Positions 1-8,975 are shown, counted from the stretch's first letter. The stretch is DNA of 64,000 nucleotides from an uncultured Candidatus Melainabacteria bacterium (GCA_949927415.1 CATLFB010000002.1:372001-436000), one strand, 5' to 3'. Made by a program: numbers and translations. Notes: generated by a model from the letters alone, not told the origin.

Positions 1-1255
1 TGCAACGTTCTGCTGCTAGTAATATTGAACCAGAACCGCCAAAACAATCGAGAACTATATCGTTTTTAGATGACGCGTCCAGCAAAATCGAGTGGCACAT
101 TGCGATATTTTTGCATGTTGGATGCAGCTTCAGCAGCTCTAAAGAAGCCGGATTTGTCGCACGAACACCCGGATAATCCCAAACGTTAGTCCTGTATCTT
201 CCGTTTTTGCCAAGCTGAATATGGTTTTGATGTTTAGCTTTTCCTTTTTTAAATATCGGAATCGTTTCATGCTGGCTTCTATACATAGCCCCCATACCAC
301 CGACTAATTTGTTCCAGACTGCAATATTTTTCAGTTCGGTGTAATGTTTTTTGCCCTGTGTAAGTAAGGTATTTAATCCAGCCCAGTCCATGAAAATATA
401 ACTAAGACTGCCGTCACAGGAAAATTTAACAAGGTTCTGCATAAAGTTTGAGATAAACTCGGCAAACTCTGAATCTGTCATTTCACCTGATGCCATTGCA
501 AATTCTTCGTGCTGTGTTTTACCCAAACCGCAGACGTGACCGTTAATTCTGCAATTATAAGGCGGATCGGTTATAACGATTTGTGCAAGTTCGCCTTGCA
601 TAAGAATTTCAAAAGATCTGACAAGTAACGAATCTCCGCAATAAACGAAATGATCCCCCAGCCGCCACAAATCACCGAGCTTAACTTTAGGCGGAATGTT
701 AGCATCAAGCCAGGTTTCGTCTTCTTTCCCGTCATTATGGACTTTGTTTTTCTCAGAATCGTTGACGAGAAATATTTCATCGTAATCAACGGTATCAAAT
801 CCCAGATCCTCGAAAGTTACGTCGAACTTCATCAATTTCTCTATTTCTTCTTTAAGGTTTTCAAAGTTCCATCCGCCATCTTCTGCGATTTTATTATCCA
901 AAATTCTGATTGCATCAGCTTCTTCGGGTGTTAAGTTTTCAAGTATAATTGCGGGAATTTGAGTAAATCCGAGTTCTTTAGCTGCCAAAAGCCGCAATTC
1001 ACCCGCTATTATGTTGCGTTTTTCATCAAGTAAAACAGGATTTACGTATCCGAATTTCATAATTGCATTTTTTAACTTTTGAAGTTGTTTTTTTGAATGT
1101 TTTCGCAGGCTTTTGAGTTTTAATACGATTAAGTTGATGTCAATCATCTGTAAGTTACTTGATGAAGGTTTACCTTCTAAAAATGTTTTTTCCAAATGGC
1201 GCAGTGCTTGTGAAATGTCTTCACTGCTGAGAGTTCTTGTGTCATTTTTTGACAT
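1..1255 (-). CDS. ParB-like domain / adenine-specific DNA methyltransferase fusion (C-terminus outside window)
   Basis: Reading from the ATG at 1255, with GAGGAG upstream, gives about 418 residues and runs off the left edge. The N-terminal ~130 residues look like a ParB/sulfiredoxin-type domain (IIAGELRLLAAKELG matches the 'GxxRlxAakxlG' core). Next come a linker, a 'GDLWRLGDHFVYCGDS' segment, the catalytic TDPPYN motif (IV) and, near the edge, DCFGGSGS (motif I). That order is the beta class of amino-methyltransferases, and DPPY favours N6-adenine. Such fusions are typical of prophages and conjugative elements, where they act as orphan methylases; no matching restriction gene is adjacent. 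The target site cannot be read from sequence. Confidence 0.88.
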   Translation of the reverse strand, partial: MSKNDTRTLSSEDISQALRHLEKTFLEGKPSSSNLQMIDINLIVLKLKSLRKHSKKQLQKLKNAIMKFGYVNPVLLDEKRNIIAGELRLLAAKELGFTQIPAIILENLTPEEADAIRILDNKIAEDGGWNFENLKEEIEKLMKFDVTFEDLGFDTVDYDEIFLVNDSEKNKVHNDGKEDETWLDANIPPKVKLGDLWRLGDHFVYCGDSLLVRSFEILMQGELAQIVITDPPYNCRINGHVCGLGKTQHEEFAMASGEMTDSEFAEFISNFMQNLVKFSCDGSLSYIFMDWAGLNTLLTQGKKHYTELKNIAVWNKLVGGMGAMYRSQHETIPIFKKGKAKHQNHIQLGKNGRYRTNVWDYPGVRATNPASLELLKLHPTCKNIAMCHSILLDASSKNDIVLDCFGGSGSILLAAERC

Positions 1256-1279
1256 ATGTTTCTCCTCATTAATTTGTAC

Positions 1280-1296
1280 GTTCGAATAATTCGAAC
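1280..1296. promoter_or_regulatory. Palindromic operator candidate upstream of the ParB-methyltransferase gene
   Basis: GTTCGAA-TAA-TTCGAAC is a perfect 7-bp inverted repeat with a 3-bp spacer, 25-41 bp before the methyltransferase start codon, where a promoter would lie. A role as repressor site is inference. The rest of the 184-bp gap (1256-1439) also holds an AT-rich hairpin around 1399-1417 and no gene. Confidence 0.45.
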
Positions 1297-1439
1297 AGAC
1301 AGGCTTTTCCTGACCAAAACAATATAAAGATGTGTTTGAATAACCTAAAACCAGCATGAATAGTGGGTTTTGCTCAAAATCCACATGTAAGCATGACCGC
1401 TTTTATATAAAAAGCGTTTATTTGTGATATTCTTTTGCT

Positions 1440-1955
1440 ATGAAACAGAAAACTTGCAAAGAAAAATGCGCATATTGTCAAAGCTCAGAAAATGTTGTGT
1501 ATAAAAATAAAAATCAGTGTTATTGCAAAAGCTGCGGTAAGTATTTTAAACCCGGTTCGACACGCAAAGAATATTCAACAACAACGGCTTTGGTTTTAAA
1601 TACAATTTTAAGTTTGTTTTATCCAACAATAACAAAATTCAGCAATTTCAGAAACTTTGTGAAATCTTTAAAAGAAAAATCTGTACCTACAATCCACAAT
1701 GTTAAAATGAAGTATAAAAAAGTTCCTGGAACAACAAATCCCACAGATACTGGTGAATTGAGTATTGAGGGGAAGTTAAAGGATAGTATTATTTTAACCC
1801 GAACGAGTGACGGTTTTGTCATTACACGAGGTTTGGATGTCCGACAAAAAATTCGTTTTGATGATTTTATTATACATACATCTGGAATTGGCAATATGAC
1901 AGCAGATTATCATCTGAATGATGAAATTCAGTTTGGGGATGAGACTTATATATAA
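1440..1955 (+). CDS. Zinc-ribbon protein of unknown function
   Basis: 171 residues. The N-terminus has a zinc-ribbon signature, C10-x2-C13 and C29-x2-C32 (CAYC ... CKSC), the kind found at the front of IS1 InsA-like proteins and many small DNA-binding proteins. The rest has no recognisable domain, but residues ~105-170 are rich in beta-type segments. It stands between divergent and convergent neighbours in the accessory block. No SD sequence is visible; a TATTCT hexamer ends 6 nt before the ATG. Function unknown; a transposase-derived DNA-binding fragment is one possibility. Confidence 0.6.
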   Translation: MKQKTCKEKCAYCQSSENVVYKNKNQCYCKSCGKYFKPGSTRKEYSTTTALVLNTILSLFYPTITKFSNFRNFVKSLKEKSVPTIHNVKMKYKKVPGTTNPTDTGELSIEGKLKDSIILTRTSDGFVITRGLDVRQKIRFDDFIIHTSGIGNMTADYHLNDEIQFGDETYI

Positions 1956-1956
1956 C

Positions 1957-1986
1957 TGAAAAAGCTTGTATATTATTTATACAAGC
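1957..1986 (-). terminator. Intrinsic terminator of the TM2/FxLYD gene
   Basis: A 9-bp perfect stem (1964-1972 with 1978-1986, loop of 5). On the minus strand it is followed by TTTTT, so it ends transcription of the gene at 2001-2762. It lies between convergent genes and could also slow transcription from the left. Confidence 0.75.
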
Positions 1987-2000
1987 CTTCCGATCTCTTA

Positions 2001-2762
2001 TTAAAATCCATTTACATCTTTAATTTTATAAGTTGAAACATTATCTTCTAAAACAGGAGCTTTAAATTTCCATTTACCGTTTGGTTCAAGATTATTAATA
2101 TTGTCCATTGTACTATCAATTAAACTTCCTTCTGAATCATATAAATTTATTTCAACTTGTGCATACCCGATTGTTCTTGATGTATTATTCACAACGGTTC
2201 CGCATACCATACCATTGCCAAATTCATCTTTACAAGGATGATGTTCTGTTACTTCTAAATTAGATTTTTTAGATTGAGAAACCTGCTGAGGTGCTGATTT
2301 ATCTGTCTGTACAGATTGAGTTGTTGTTTCTGTCGTATTGTAGCCGTTAGAAAAATCTTTACAGAATTTGTAAGGATTACCGTTATACATGAAGAATAAT
2401 ATACCTAAAATCAAAAGAACTATACCTAAAGTTTTGTTATAACCTTGAAGTTCTTTGCCTGACTTATCTTTATACTTATTTAAGGAAATTGATATTAAAT
2501 CAATTAATGACCATACACCTAAACCGCCTAATGTAAATAATTGTAAAATACCTATACCGATATAGCCTGTATAAAATCTATGTATGCCAATCAGTCCAAG
2601 AAAATATGATAACCAGATTGTTGTTTTAAAAGATTTACTCTTAACGTTTTTATTTAACCATTCACCACAATGTTGGCATTTTTGAGCATCTGTTTCTATT
2701 AATCCACCACAGTAAGGGCAACATTTTGTTGCAACTTGTGCATTCATAGTTTGATTTTGCAT
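2001..2762 (-). CDS. Zinc-ribbon / TM2-domain / FxLYD-like membrane protein
   Basis: 253 residues. A short zinc ribbon (C15-x2-C18, C29-x2-C32) precedes a TM2 domain (residues ~45-92, including GLIGIHRFYTG and a second helix ending LIDLISI) and a third membrane segment (~111-124). The extracytoplasmic tail is a Ser/Thr/Gln-rich linker followed by a beta-rich module with VVNNTSRTIGYAQVEINLYD, which matches the FxLYD family. Function is unknown; TM2 proteins are small membrane proteins without a defined activity. It lies upstream of the terminator at 1964 and downstream of two genes for secreted or anchored proteins on the same strand. Confidence 0.8.
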   Translation of the reverse strand: MQNQTMNAQVATKCCPYCGGLIETDAQKCQHCGEWLNKNVKSKSFKTTIWLSYFLGLIGIHRFYTGYIGIGILQLFTLGGLGVWSLIDLISISLNKYKDKSGKELQGYNKTLGIVLLILGILFFMYNGNPYKFCKDFSNGYNTTETTTQSVQTDKSAPQQVSQSKKSNLEVTEHHPCKDEFGNGMVCGTVVNNTSRTIGYAQVEINLYDSEGSLIDSTMDNINNLEPNGKWKFKAPVLEDNVSTYKIKDVNGF

Positions 2763-2791
2763 TTTTCTTTTTTCCTTTCTTTTTCGTTTAT

Positions 2792-3124
2792 TTAAAAACC
2801 CAGTTCCAGCATTTTTACCATGTTACGTTGTTCCATATACGGATAGCTGTATTTATTCGGACCACCCTGTAGAACTGCTTTAAATGCAGCCATATAACCC
2901 ATACATCCAAAATTAAAGTCTTTACCTTGACAACATGGACTTTGTTTCATTGCACTTGCAGAAATGCCTGATACTAAATCAAAAGCACTTTTATCTCCTG
3001 CGTTATAGGCTTTACAAGCAGCAGCAAAGCCCATATCAAAACATTTAGCAGGATTTGTTTCGGCATAAGCAAACTTTGAAGTACAAAGCAGTATAATTGC
3101 TAATAATATTAAAAATTTTTTCAT
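2792..3124 (-). CDS. Small secreted cysteine-containing protein, unknown
   Basis: 110 residues with a clear Sec signal peptide (MKKFLILLAIILL...AYA|ET) and a mature part carrying five cysteines, suggesting disulfides or metal binding outside the cytoplasm. No family recognised. It sits 7 nt downstream of the 3132-3743 gene and reads in the same direction, so the two are probably co-transcribed. Confidence 0.65.
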   Translation of the reverse strand: MKKFLILLAIILLCTSKFAYAETNPAKCFDMGFAAACKAYNAGDKSAFDLVSGISASAMKQSPCCQGKDFNFGCMGYMAAFKAVLQGGPNKYSYPYMEQRNMVKMLELGF

Positions 3125-3131
3125 TTCTCTC

Positions 3132-3743
3132 CTATCTTAATTTCATAACATATTTATTATTTCGTACTAACAATTCCAAATTAATCGGATTTTTTGTATT
3201 AACAAAGTTCTTTGGCATTTCTGCAATAAAGTATACATCTTCGCTTGGAAGAGGCATTAAACTTATATTTGTTGTAAAATCGCTTTTATCTTTTGTTGTT
3301 TTTGCAGTGAAGCAATCAAATTCATACTTGTTGTTATAAACAACTTTTGCTTGCACTAAATCATTCAAATCAGTTTTTTTGTTAAAAAGACTTTTGATAT
3401 TTATGGTCGCATATAAAAGTCTGTTATTTTCATCTTTTGGCGAATAATATTTGTTTTCAGAATATGCCTCACCCCAGTAGTTGTAAGAAACTTTTACGAC
3501 AGGAGCGGATATTTTTTCTGTTATATTTTTATCTTTTACGGTAAATTCCATTTTGTCTTTATTAACATATTTCTGTCCGATTTTAATTTCTTCGGGAAAA
3601 TTGTACATGATTTTTTGAATTAAAGTTTCTTTTGACTGCAATTTTGTTTGCAGTCTGATTTGATTTGTTTCTACAGCATTAACAAGTAATGCGATAAAGC
3701 ATAAAATTAGAATAATTTTGTTAAATACAGATTTTTGTTCCAT
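3132..3743 (-). CDS. Signal-anchored extracytoplasmic protein, unknown
   Basis: 203 residues. One N-terminal hydrophobic segment (residues ~9-24) anchors or exports it; the rest is polar with alternating beta-type strands. The layout loosely resembles small extracytoplasmic immunoglobulin-like modules of the DUF4352 kind, but I do not recognise it confidently. It is the first gene of an apparent pair with 2792-3124. The start has AGGAGAG a few bases upstream, supporting it. Confidence 0.6.
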   Translation of the reverse strand: MEQKSVFNKIILILCFIALLVNAVETNQIRLQTKLQSKETLIQKIMYNFPEEIKIGQKYVNKDKMEFTVKDKNITEKISAPVVKVSYNYWGEAYSENKYYSPKDENNRLLYATINIKSLFNKKTDLNDLVQAKVVYNNKYEFDCFTAKTTKDKSDFTTNISLMPLPSEDVYFIAEMPKNFVNTKNPINLELLVRNNKYVMKLR

Positions 3744-3802
3744 TTTCTCTCCTAATATTTTTCTTCTTTTGTAATATTTCCTTTACTGTCAAGTATTAAA
3801 AA

Positions 3803-4765
3803 TTAGTCACCAAGACGAGCCTGATATGATGCTTTTTTCGGCTCGAAATAAGTAAGCTCTAGTGAATCATATTTTTGACCATTGAGAATTTTTCCTGTCT
3901 TGTCAATAAGTGCAAATTGTCCCTTGTGAGTGTCTGAACGATATGTCTGACCCTTTCCGAGATAAACCGCAGCATAACCGTCAATAAAAGGATTGGCAAT
4001 TTCTTCGCCATCATGACCTTCATAACTTCCAAATTGGGATGCTATAGCGTAGTTGCCTGTTTCATCAATATATCCCCATGTTGTACCGTTAAAAACCGCA
4101 GCCAAACCATCAGAAAATGCATCTGCAAAAACATATTTGTAAGGTAAAATTAATGTTCCTGAAGTGTTTATATATCCGTATTTATCCCCTTTTGTTACCG
4201 GAGCAAGATTCCCTTTAAACGGTTCAGCCCATTGATAAATAGGTTCAATGATAAACTCTCCGTTTTTGTTTATGTAGCCGTATTTTAAAGTATTTGGCTG
4301 TCTGTACATTGCAACGCCGTTATAAAAGTTGTAATCGTAGGAATATCCTGAATTCAGTGTTAATTCCGCAGGCATAGGTTCTATTGCAACTTCGCCTTTT
4401 GTATTGAAATATCCGATTTTAACATTGTTACTGATATCCTGAATGAAAAAGGCACACATTCCGTCATTAAAATCTGAAATGTAATCGTAAATCGGCTCAA
4501 CTACATATTCTCCCGACTTATTCACCAGGCCGTATTTTCCGTCTTTGAATATAACGGCTATGTTATCGGTAAAGATTAATTGTCCGATGTTACTAAAAAT
4601 TATCTTGCCGTCAGAAGTTTTATACGTAAATGAATAATCGGGGTTTTGAACTTCAATAAGTTCAATATTGTCAGGTGCAAATACTTTTTCAATCGGATTT
4701 GAACATCCGCATGTTGTAAGACATATTATTAGTCCACTCAAAACCATTAGATATTTTTTATTCAT
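3803..4765 (-). CDS. WG-repeat lipoprotein
   Basis: 320 residues. The N-terminus is a lipoprotein signal (hydrophobic core followed by LTTCGCSN; either cysteine 19 or 21 could be acylated). The body is about six WG (KWG) repeats, visible as KYGLVNKSGEYVVEPIYDYI, KIGYFNTKGE, KYGYINKNGEFIIEPIYQWA, KYGYINTSG, TWGYIDETG and QFALIDKTG. These repeats build beta-rich surfaces and are common in envelope proteins of gut bacteria; no enzymatic role is known. It is encoded alone on the minus strand, upstream of a divergent XRE gene. Confidence 0.82.
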   Translation of the reverse strand: MNKKYLMVLSGLIICLTTCGCSNPIEKVFAPDNIELIEVQNPDYSFTYKTSDGKIIFSNIGQLIFTDNIAVIFKDGKYGLVNKSGEYVVEPIYDYISDFNDGMCAFFIQDISNNVKIGYFNTKGEVAIEPMPAELTLNSGYSYDYNFYNGVAMYRQPNTLKYGYINKNGEFIIEPIYQWAEPFKGNLAPVTKGDKYGYINTSGTLILPYKYVFADAFSDGLAAVFNGTTWGYIDETGNYAIASQFGSYEGHDGEEIANPFIDGYAAVYLGKGQTYRSDTHKGQFALIDKTGKILNGQKYDSLELTYFEPKKASYQARLGD

Positions 4766-4955
4766 TAAACCCTCATAACATCTTATATATTTTTATTACG
4801 CATGTTATCAATACAAATCTGCAAAAAATAAATATATAATAAGGTGTTTATCTTTTTTATACTACCACAATGATGCTTTATCATGAAAAAGTAATCATGC
4901 AATAGGGTTGAACAAAAATTAAGCTAAATGTATGATAAAATAAGCGAGGAAATGC

Positions 4956-5276
4956 ATGAAAACAACAAAACAATTATTAGCATTACGTTTGAAAGAATTG
5001 CGAAAAAGTCGGGGCTTGACGCAAGAAAAACTCGCTGAAATGATTGGCAGGGATACCAAACATATTTCGAAACTTGAAATTGCAGGCTCATATCCGTCTG
5101 TTGAAACACTTGAAAGAATTGCGAATGCATTAAATGTAGAATTAAAAGATATATTTAATTTTGATGGTTTGCAAGAAAAGAATTACATAATAAAAGAATT
5201 TGAAAAACTTTTGAAATTTTCTGATGAAAAATATCTAAAAATGCTTTATAAGATTCATAAGGATTTGATTAATTAA
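4956..5276 (+). CDS. XRE-family helix-turn-helix regulator
   Basis: 106 residues. Residues ~8-65 form a Cro/CI-type HTH (LRLKELRKSRGLTQEKLAEMIG ... SYPSVETLERIANALNV), followed by a short helical tail. GAGGAAAT lies just before the ATG. It is convergent with 5279-5464 and divergent from the WG-repeat gene. It probably controls neighbouring accessory genes, but no operator is evident. Confidence 0.85.
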   Translation: MKTTKQLLALRLKELRKSRGLTQEKLAEMIGRDTKHISKLEIAGSYPSVETLERIANALNVELKDIFNFDGLQEKNYIIKEFEKLLKFSDEKYLKMLYKIHKDLIN

Positions 5277-5278
5277 TT

Positions 5279-5464
5279 TTATTCGTCATCTTCATCAATC
5301 GGAGCGATTTCATCAAGTTTAATGTAATATCGTTTACCTTTTTTATCTACGCAGGTGGCAAACCATACTCCGCCGTCTGCATATTCATTAAGCCATGTTT
5401 TGATAAGTAATCCGATTTCGTTTGTTTTTCTGTTAATAATTTTTGTTCCGTATGCGATGTCCAT
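5279..5464 (-). CDS. Small conserved-looking hypothetical protein
   Basis: 61 residues, beta-rich, with a strongly acidic C-terminus (EIAPIDEDDE). A good Shine-Dalgarno (AGGAGG, about 7 nt before the ATG) supports translation. No family recognised. It is transcribed toward mcrC with about 70 nt between them, and is not obviously in one operon with it. Confidence 0.55.
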   Translation of the reverse strand: MDIAYGTKIINRKTNEIGLLIKTWLNEYADGGVWFATCVDKKGKRYYIKLDEIAPIDEDDE

Positions 5465-5532
5465 AAGTTATCCTCCTATTACATAAATCGCTCTTATTGT
5501 GTATAATTGGAACTCTTTTTATATTATTTGTA

Positions 5533-6837
5533 TCATTCAGACACATTAAACAGTGTATTTATTTTATCTGTAAATAAGTTATTATCTGATTTATTTAATA
5601 CATTAACCGGTAAAACTATTATTTCCGTATTGTCAAAATAACTTAACGTTTTTAGAGTTACAAAATGTTCCCATTTTGGATAAGCTAGAAGAACTGTAAC
5701 CTTATTTAAGTTTTTTTGTTTCTTTAATATTTTTGAATATGCAAAAAGCTGGTATAAATCTTGTTGAGAAATATTGTAATAATTATCAATATCATCTTCA
5801 TTAAATAATTTCCATTTTGCATCAATAATTACGGCTTCTGTTTCATTGTCATTAAAAACAACAAAGTCCATTTGAGTATTAAAAATGTCTTTATTTCCAT
5901 CTTTTACTAAATAATATTTAGAAAATTGGCGTTTAATATTTTTAGATTTTTCGCACAAAATATTTTCAATATAATCTTCAAACATTTTTTCAAGAGGAAA
6001 TAACAAAGCCGGCATATTAACCTTTCCTCGTTTTGGGGCAAAGCTTTTATGTCTTAAAAAGAATTTTGCAAAATTAATTGGTCTTTCGTAGTAGCAATGA
6101 AGTCTGTTAATTTGTACATTATTTTCATCTTTATCAAGATTTATGCATTCGTCAACGTCATCAAAAATTACTAGCATTTTTCTCAAAATCTTTTTGTTTT
6201 CTTCATTTTTCGTTTCTTTTAAAAGATATAAACAAGCAGATTTCAAAATTCTATTTTCAGCAATATTATCATTAAAATCATCATATTCAACAAAGAATTT
6301 TTCTTTTGATATAAAATTTTTTCTTATGTGTTCGGTTAAATTTAATTTACCTTTGAAAAATTTCAAATTTTCTTGTTTTGTAGTATAGGATTTTTTTAAT
6401 CCTCTTTGCATAATGATTTTTAAATCTAGACAAAAAATTGCAATCATTATTTCAAGAATTTTTGTATTTTTTGCATTAATATTTGTATTAGAAACTTGTT
6501 TAAATTCTCGTTCAATATTATACGAAGCTTTTATTAAGTTATAGAATATTTGCCGTCCTTCTGTTTCTGAACTTTTATTGATTTTGGGCAGAATTTCTAC
6601 ATAAGTTCCGTCTTTGAGCTGAAATAAACCTGTATATTTTTTAATATCAATACAATTTTCTTTGTAGTTATACGTTAAACCATAATCAAATTCAGCACAA
6701 CAATATTCTTTTAACTCTTCAAAATGCGAACTATTACATCTGCATTTACAAATATCATTACACTCATCACATTCACAAGTTAAACACTGTTTAATTTTAT
6801 CATGTTCGTATGTAATAATTGTTTTATTATTTGTCAT
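5533..6837 (-). CDS. mcrC: McrC-family nuclease subunit of a type IV restriction system
   Basis: 434 residues. The C-terminal half is the PD-(D/E)XK nuclease: E287 (FEDYI), D324 (MDFVV), D339-A-K341 (IIDAKWK) and a following QQDLYQLFAY helix. The middle follows the McrC pattern that docks on the McrB ring (FQLKDGTYVEILPKI). McrC cuts DNA when driven by the McrB GTPase. The ATG overlaps the end of mcrB by 11 nt (ATGACAAATAA), so the two are translationally coupled. Odd feature: nine cysteines lie between residues 18 and 47 (C18, 21, 23, 26, 30, 32, 34, 46, 47) in a segment that is not part of typical McrC, perhaps metal-binding. Confidence 0.93.
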   Translation of the reverse strand: MTNNKTIITYEHDKIKQCLTCECDECNDICKCRCNSSHFEELKEYCCAEFDYGLTYNYKENCIDIKKYTGLFQLKDGTYVEILPKINKSSETEGRQIFYNLIKASYNIEREFKQVSNTNINAKNTKILEIMIAIFCLDLKIIMQRGLKKSYTTKQENLKFFKGKLNLTEHIRKNFISKEKFFVEYDDFNDNIAENRILKSACLYLLKETKNEENKKILRKMLVIFDDVDECINLDKDENNVQINRLHCYYERPINFAKFFLRHKSFAPKRGKVNMPALLFPLEKMFEDYIENILCEKSKNIKRQFSKYYLVKDGNKDIFNTQMDFVVFNDNETEAVIIDAKWKLFNEDDIDNYYNISQQDLYQLFAYSKILKKQKNLNKVTVLLAYPKWEHFVTLKTLSYFDNTEIIVLPVNVLNKSDNNLFTDKINTLFNVSE

Positions 6838-8728
6838 TTTCTTGAGCTTTTTCCAGAATTGTTAACCAATTTTTTTGAATATCATTTAAGTCCGTTTCAC
6901 TGCAATTTAATATGCAAGCTACAGTTTCAGTTTCATTGTAAAAATATTCGTTTAAAAACGGATATAGTTTATTTATGAATACTCGTTTTAAATCTTCTTT
7001 GCTTTTGACCTTCATGAAATATGAATGACCAATTTGGTGATCTTTATCAAATTTCTTGGTTATTCTGCAATTTATATTAGTAAGTAATGTAGCTAAGTTA
7101 ATATTTTCTACTATACTATTTTCTAAAATTTTAGGTTTAGGCATCATTTCTTCAAAGTCAAAACGTCTTCTAAGAGCAGTATCTAAAAGAGCAATAGATC
7201 TGTCTGCCGTATTCATTGTTCCGATTATATATAAATTATTAGGAACTCCAAAAGATTTTTGAGAATATGGGAGAGTAACCTTTAATTCGTGTTCTTCTCC
7301 AATTCTTTTATCTTCTTCGATTAATGTAATAAGTTCGCCAAATATTTTTGAAACATTTCCACGATTTATTTCATCAATAATTAAAATGTGTGGCTTGGAT
7401 TCTTCCTTATTTATTTTACCAGTAATGATTTTATTTAATTCATCGGTTTTTAAATCTGGATTGTAATCCGACTGTCCTTTTTTATTAGGTGAAAAATACC
7501 CGTATATAGATTGTTGTGAGAAAATTTTATCATTAATTTTTGAATAATGTATATCTTCACCCTTATATAACCATTCTACTTTTCTAAAATGAGTGTGTGA
7601 TATAGGAGTATTTTTATCATAGATATAATCACTTTTTACTTGAGCAATTGCTCTAAAATTTCTATTGCCGTTAGAAATGATTATAATATCACCAATATCC
7701 ATCCACTTAACAAATCTTTCAAGAGCTGTTGCGCCCCAACTATCATCAAGGTTTTTGAAATCTTGCCTTGTTTTGCATTCAGAAAAATCAATATCTTTCC
7801 AACCTAATGATACAACATTATTTTCAATACAATAGTCATAAATGTCGTCTTCTTTTTCTAAAGTATTGCCTAAAGACATTTTGAACACCTTTATATTTGA
7901 GAAATCTATTGGTTTTCTTTTTGTAGTTGTTGTTACTATTGTTTTTGCGTGGTCGCAAATATTTTTAAATATACCATTTTCAAGTGTATATCCTAATTTT
8001 TCATCATTTAAACTTGGTTTAATTCCTTCAACAAAATCTTCATAAGAATAAGATTGATGAAAAGTTACAAATTCAATTTGATGCGCTTCTTTTAATCTAT
8101 CAAATTCTTCTTTTATCTCTTTGTAATTTTCTACATTATTGTCAGAATCATATTTTATAATATCCTGCTTAATAATTTCAATTGCTTTAATTACTGTATT
8201 ATAGGTTTTTCCAGTTCCCGGAGGTCCGTATAATATTTGATTTAGCCTTAAATTTTTATTATTTTTAAATTTTGTATCCATATTTATATTTCCTGTAATT
8301 TCTTTTAATGTATTTGTATCGGCTTTATATGAAAGTTCGTATGGTGTATATTCTGGATATTTTATTTTCAGTTGATTACAATATTCTTGATAATTTTGCC
8401 AATTTTCTATATTGTTTTTAAATTCATTATATAATGGCATGACTTTATTAAATGGATAAAAAACGTTTGGTTCTAGCAAAAACAAAAAATGAGTTAATGC
8501 AGAAATCCCCAAAAAACGATATTTATTAGATATAAGTAAATCAAAATTCGAATCTATATTTTTATTGTTTTTCAGTTTTTCCGAGAAATTCCAAATATCA
8601 TCAATAATATAATCCTCTCTTGAATATGTAAATGGCATAAATAGGCATCGTCTATTATCAACAGAAGGTATGCCAGATATATCTACAGGTAAAGGTGCTG
8701 TTATTCCCATTTTTTCTATTATTATCAC
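6827..8728 (-). CDS. mcrB: McrB-family AAA+ GTPase (main part; N-terminus is in another frame)
   Basis: 633 residues in this frame. Walker A GPPGTGKT is at 168-175, FVTFHQSYSYEDFVEGIKP at 220-238, Walker B ILIIDEINRGN at 448-458, the NTP-sensing MNTADRS at 505-511 and the RRRF arginine region at 520-523. Between FKNICDHAK and Walker B lies an extra ~170 residues (~265-440, core VVSLGW ... GDIIIISNGNRNFRAIAQV) that resembles an EVE/PUA-like reader domain. The first codon here is a GTG without SD. The true N-terminus is the overlapping 8658-8921 frame, joined by a one-base shift at the A6 tract (8710-8715). McrB recognises modified bases and powers McrC. Confidence 0.9.
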   Translation of the reverse strand: MIIIEKMGITAPLPVDISGIPSVDNRRCLFMPFTYSREDYIIDDIWNFSEKLKNNKNIDSNFDLLISNKYRFLGISALTHFLFLLEPNVFYPFNKVMPLYNEFKNNIENWQNYQEYCNQLKIKYPEYTPYELSYKADTNTLKEITGNINMDTKFKNNKNLRLNQILYGPPGTGKTYNTVIKAIEIIKQDIIKYDSDNNVENYKEIKEEFDRLKEAHQIEFVTFHQSYSYEDFVEGIKPSLNDEKLGYTLENGIFKNICDHAKTIVTTTTKRKPIDFSNIKVFKMSLGNTLEKEDDIYDYCIENNVVSLGWKDIDFSECKTRQDFKNLDDSWGATALERFVKWMDIGDIIIISNGNRNFRAIAQVKSDYIYDKNTPISHTHFRKVEWLYKGEDIHYSKINDKIFSQQSIYGYFSPNKKGQSDYNPDLKTDELNKIITGKINKEESKPHILIIDEINRGNVSKIFGELITLIEEDKRIGEEHELKVTLPYSQKSFGVPNNLYIIGTMNTADRSIALLDTALRRRFDFEEMMPKPKILENSIVENINLATLLTNINCRITKKFDKDHQIGHSYFMKVKSKEDLKRVFINKLYPFLNEYFYNETETVACILNCSETDLNDIQKNWLTILEKAQENDK

Positions 8729-8921
8729 GTCTCATAAAAAAACGTAACATAAACGTAATAGGGTGAATTTCTTTTAGCTCAGTTTCTTTACCTTGCTTTT
8801 CTTCATCTTTAATGTGTCCAAAAATTTCATGTGCTAATGTACATAAAGAAAATCTATCATAGTTTTTGTGAATTATTGAATGCATTTCTTTAAAAAATGG
8901 TAACCAAGAAAATTGTGTCAT
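8658..8921 (-). pseudogene. mcrB: N-terminal segment of mcrB, out of frame with the rest
   Basis: The ATG at 8921 has a good SD (AGGAGT) and encodes MTQFSWLPFFKEMHSIIHKN...KEIHPITFMLRFFMRRD, which reads naturally into the ITAPLPVDISGIP start of the downstream frame if one A is removed from the A6 run at 8710-8715. In the native frame it continues 15 more residues and stops at 8658. The joined gene (6827-8921) would give about 697 residues. A sequencing error, a phase-variable ON/OFF tract, programmed +1 frameshifting or real inactivation would all look like this. Confidence 0.7.
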
Positions 8922-8975
8922 AATACTCCTAACTATTATTTTAATGAAGTCATCATATCATGAAAAAAATATTTT

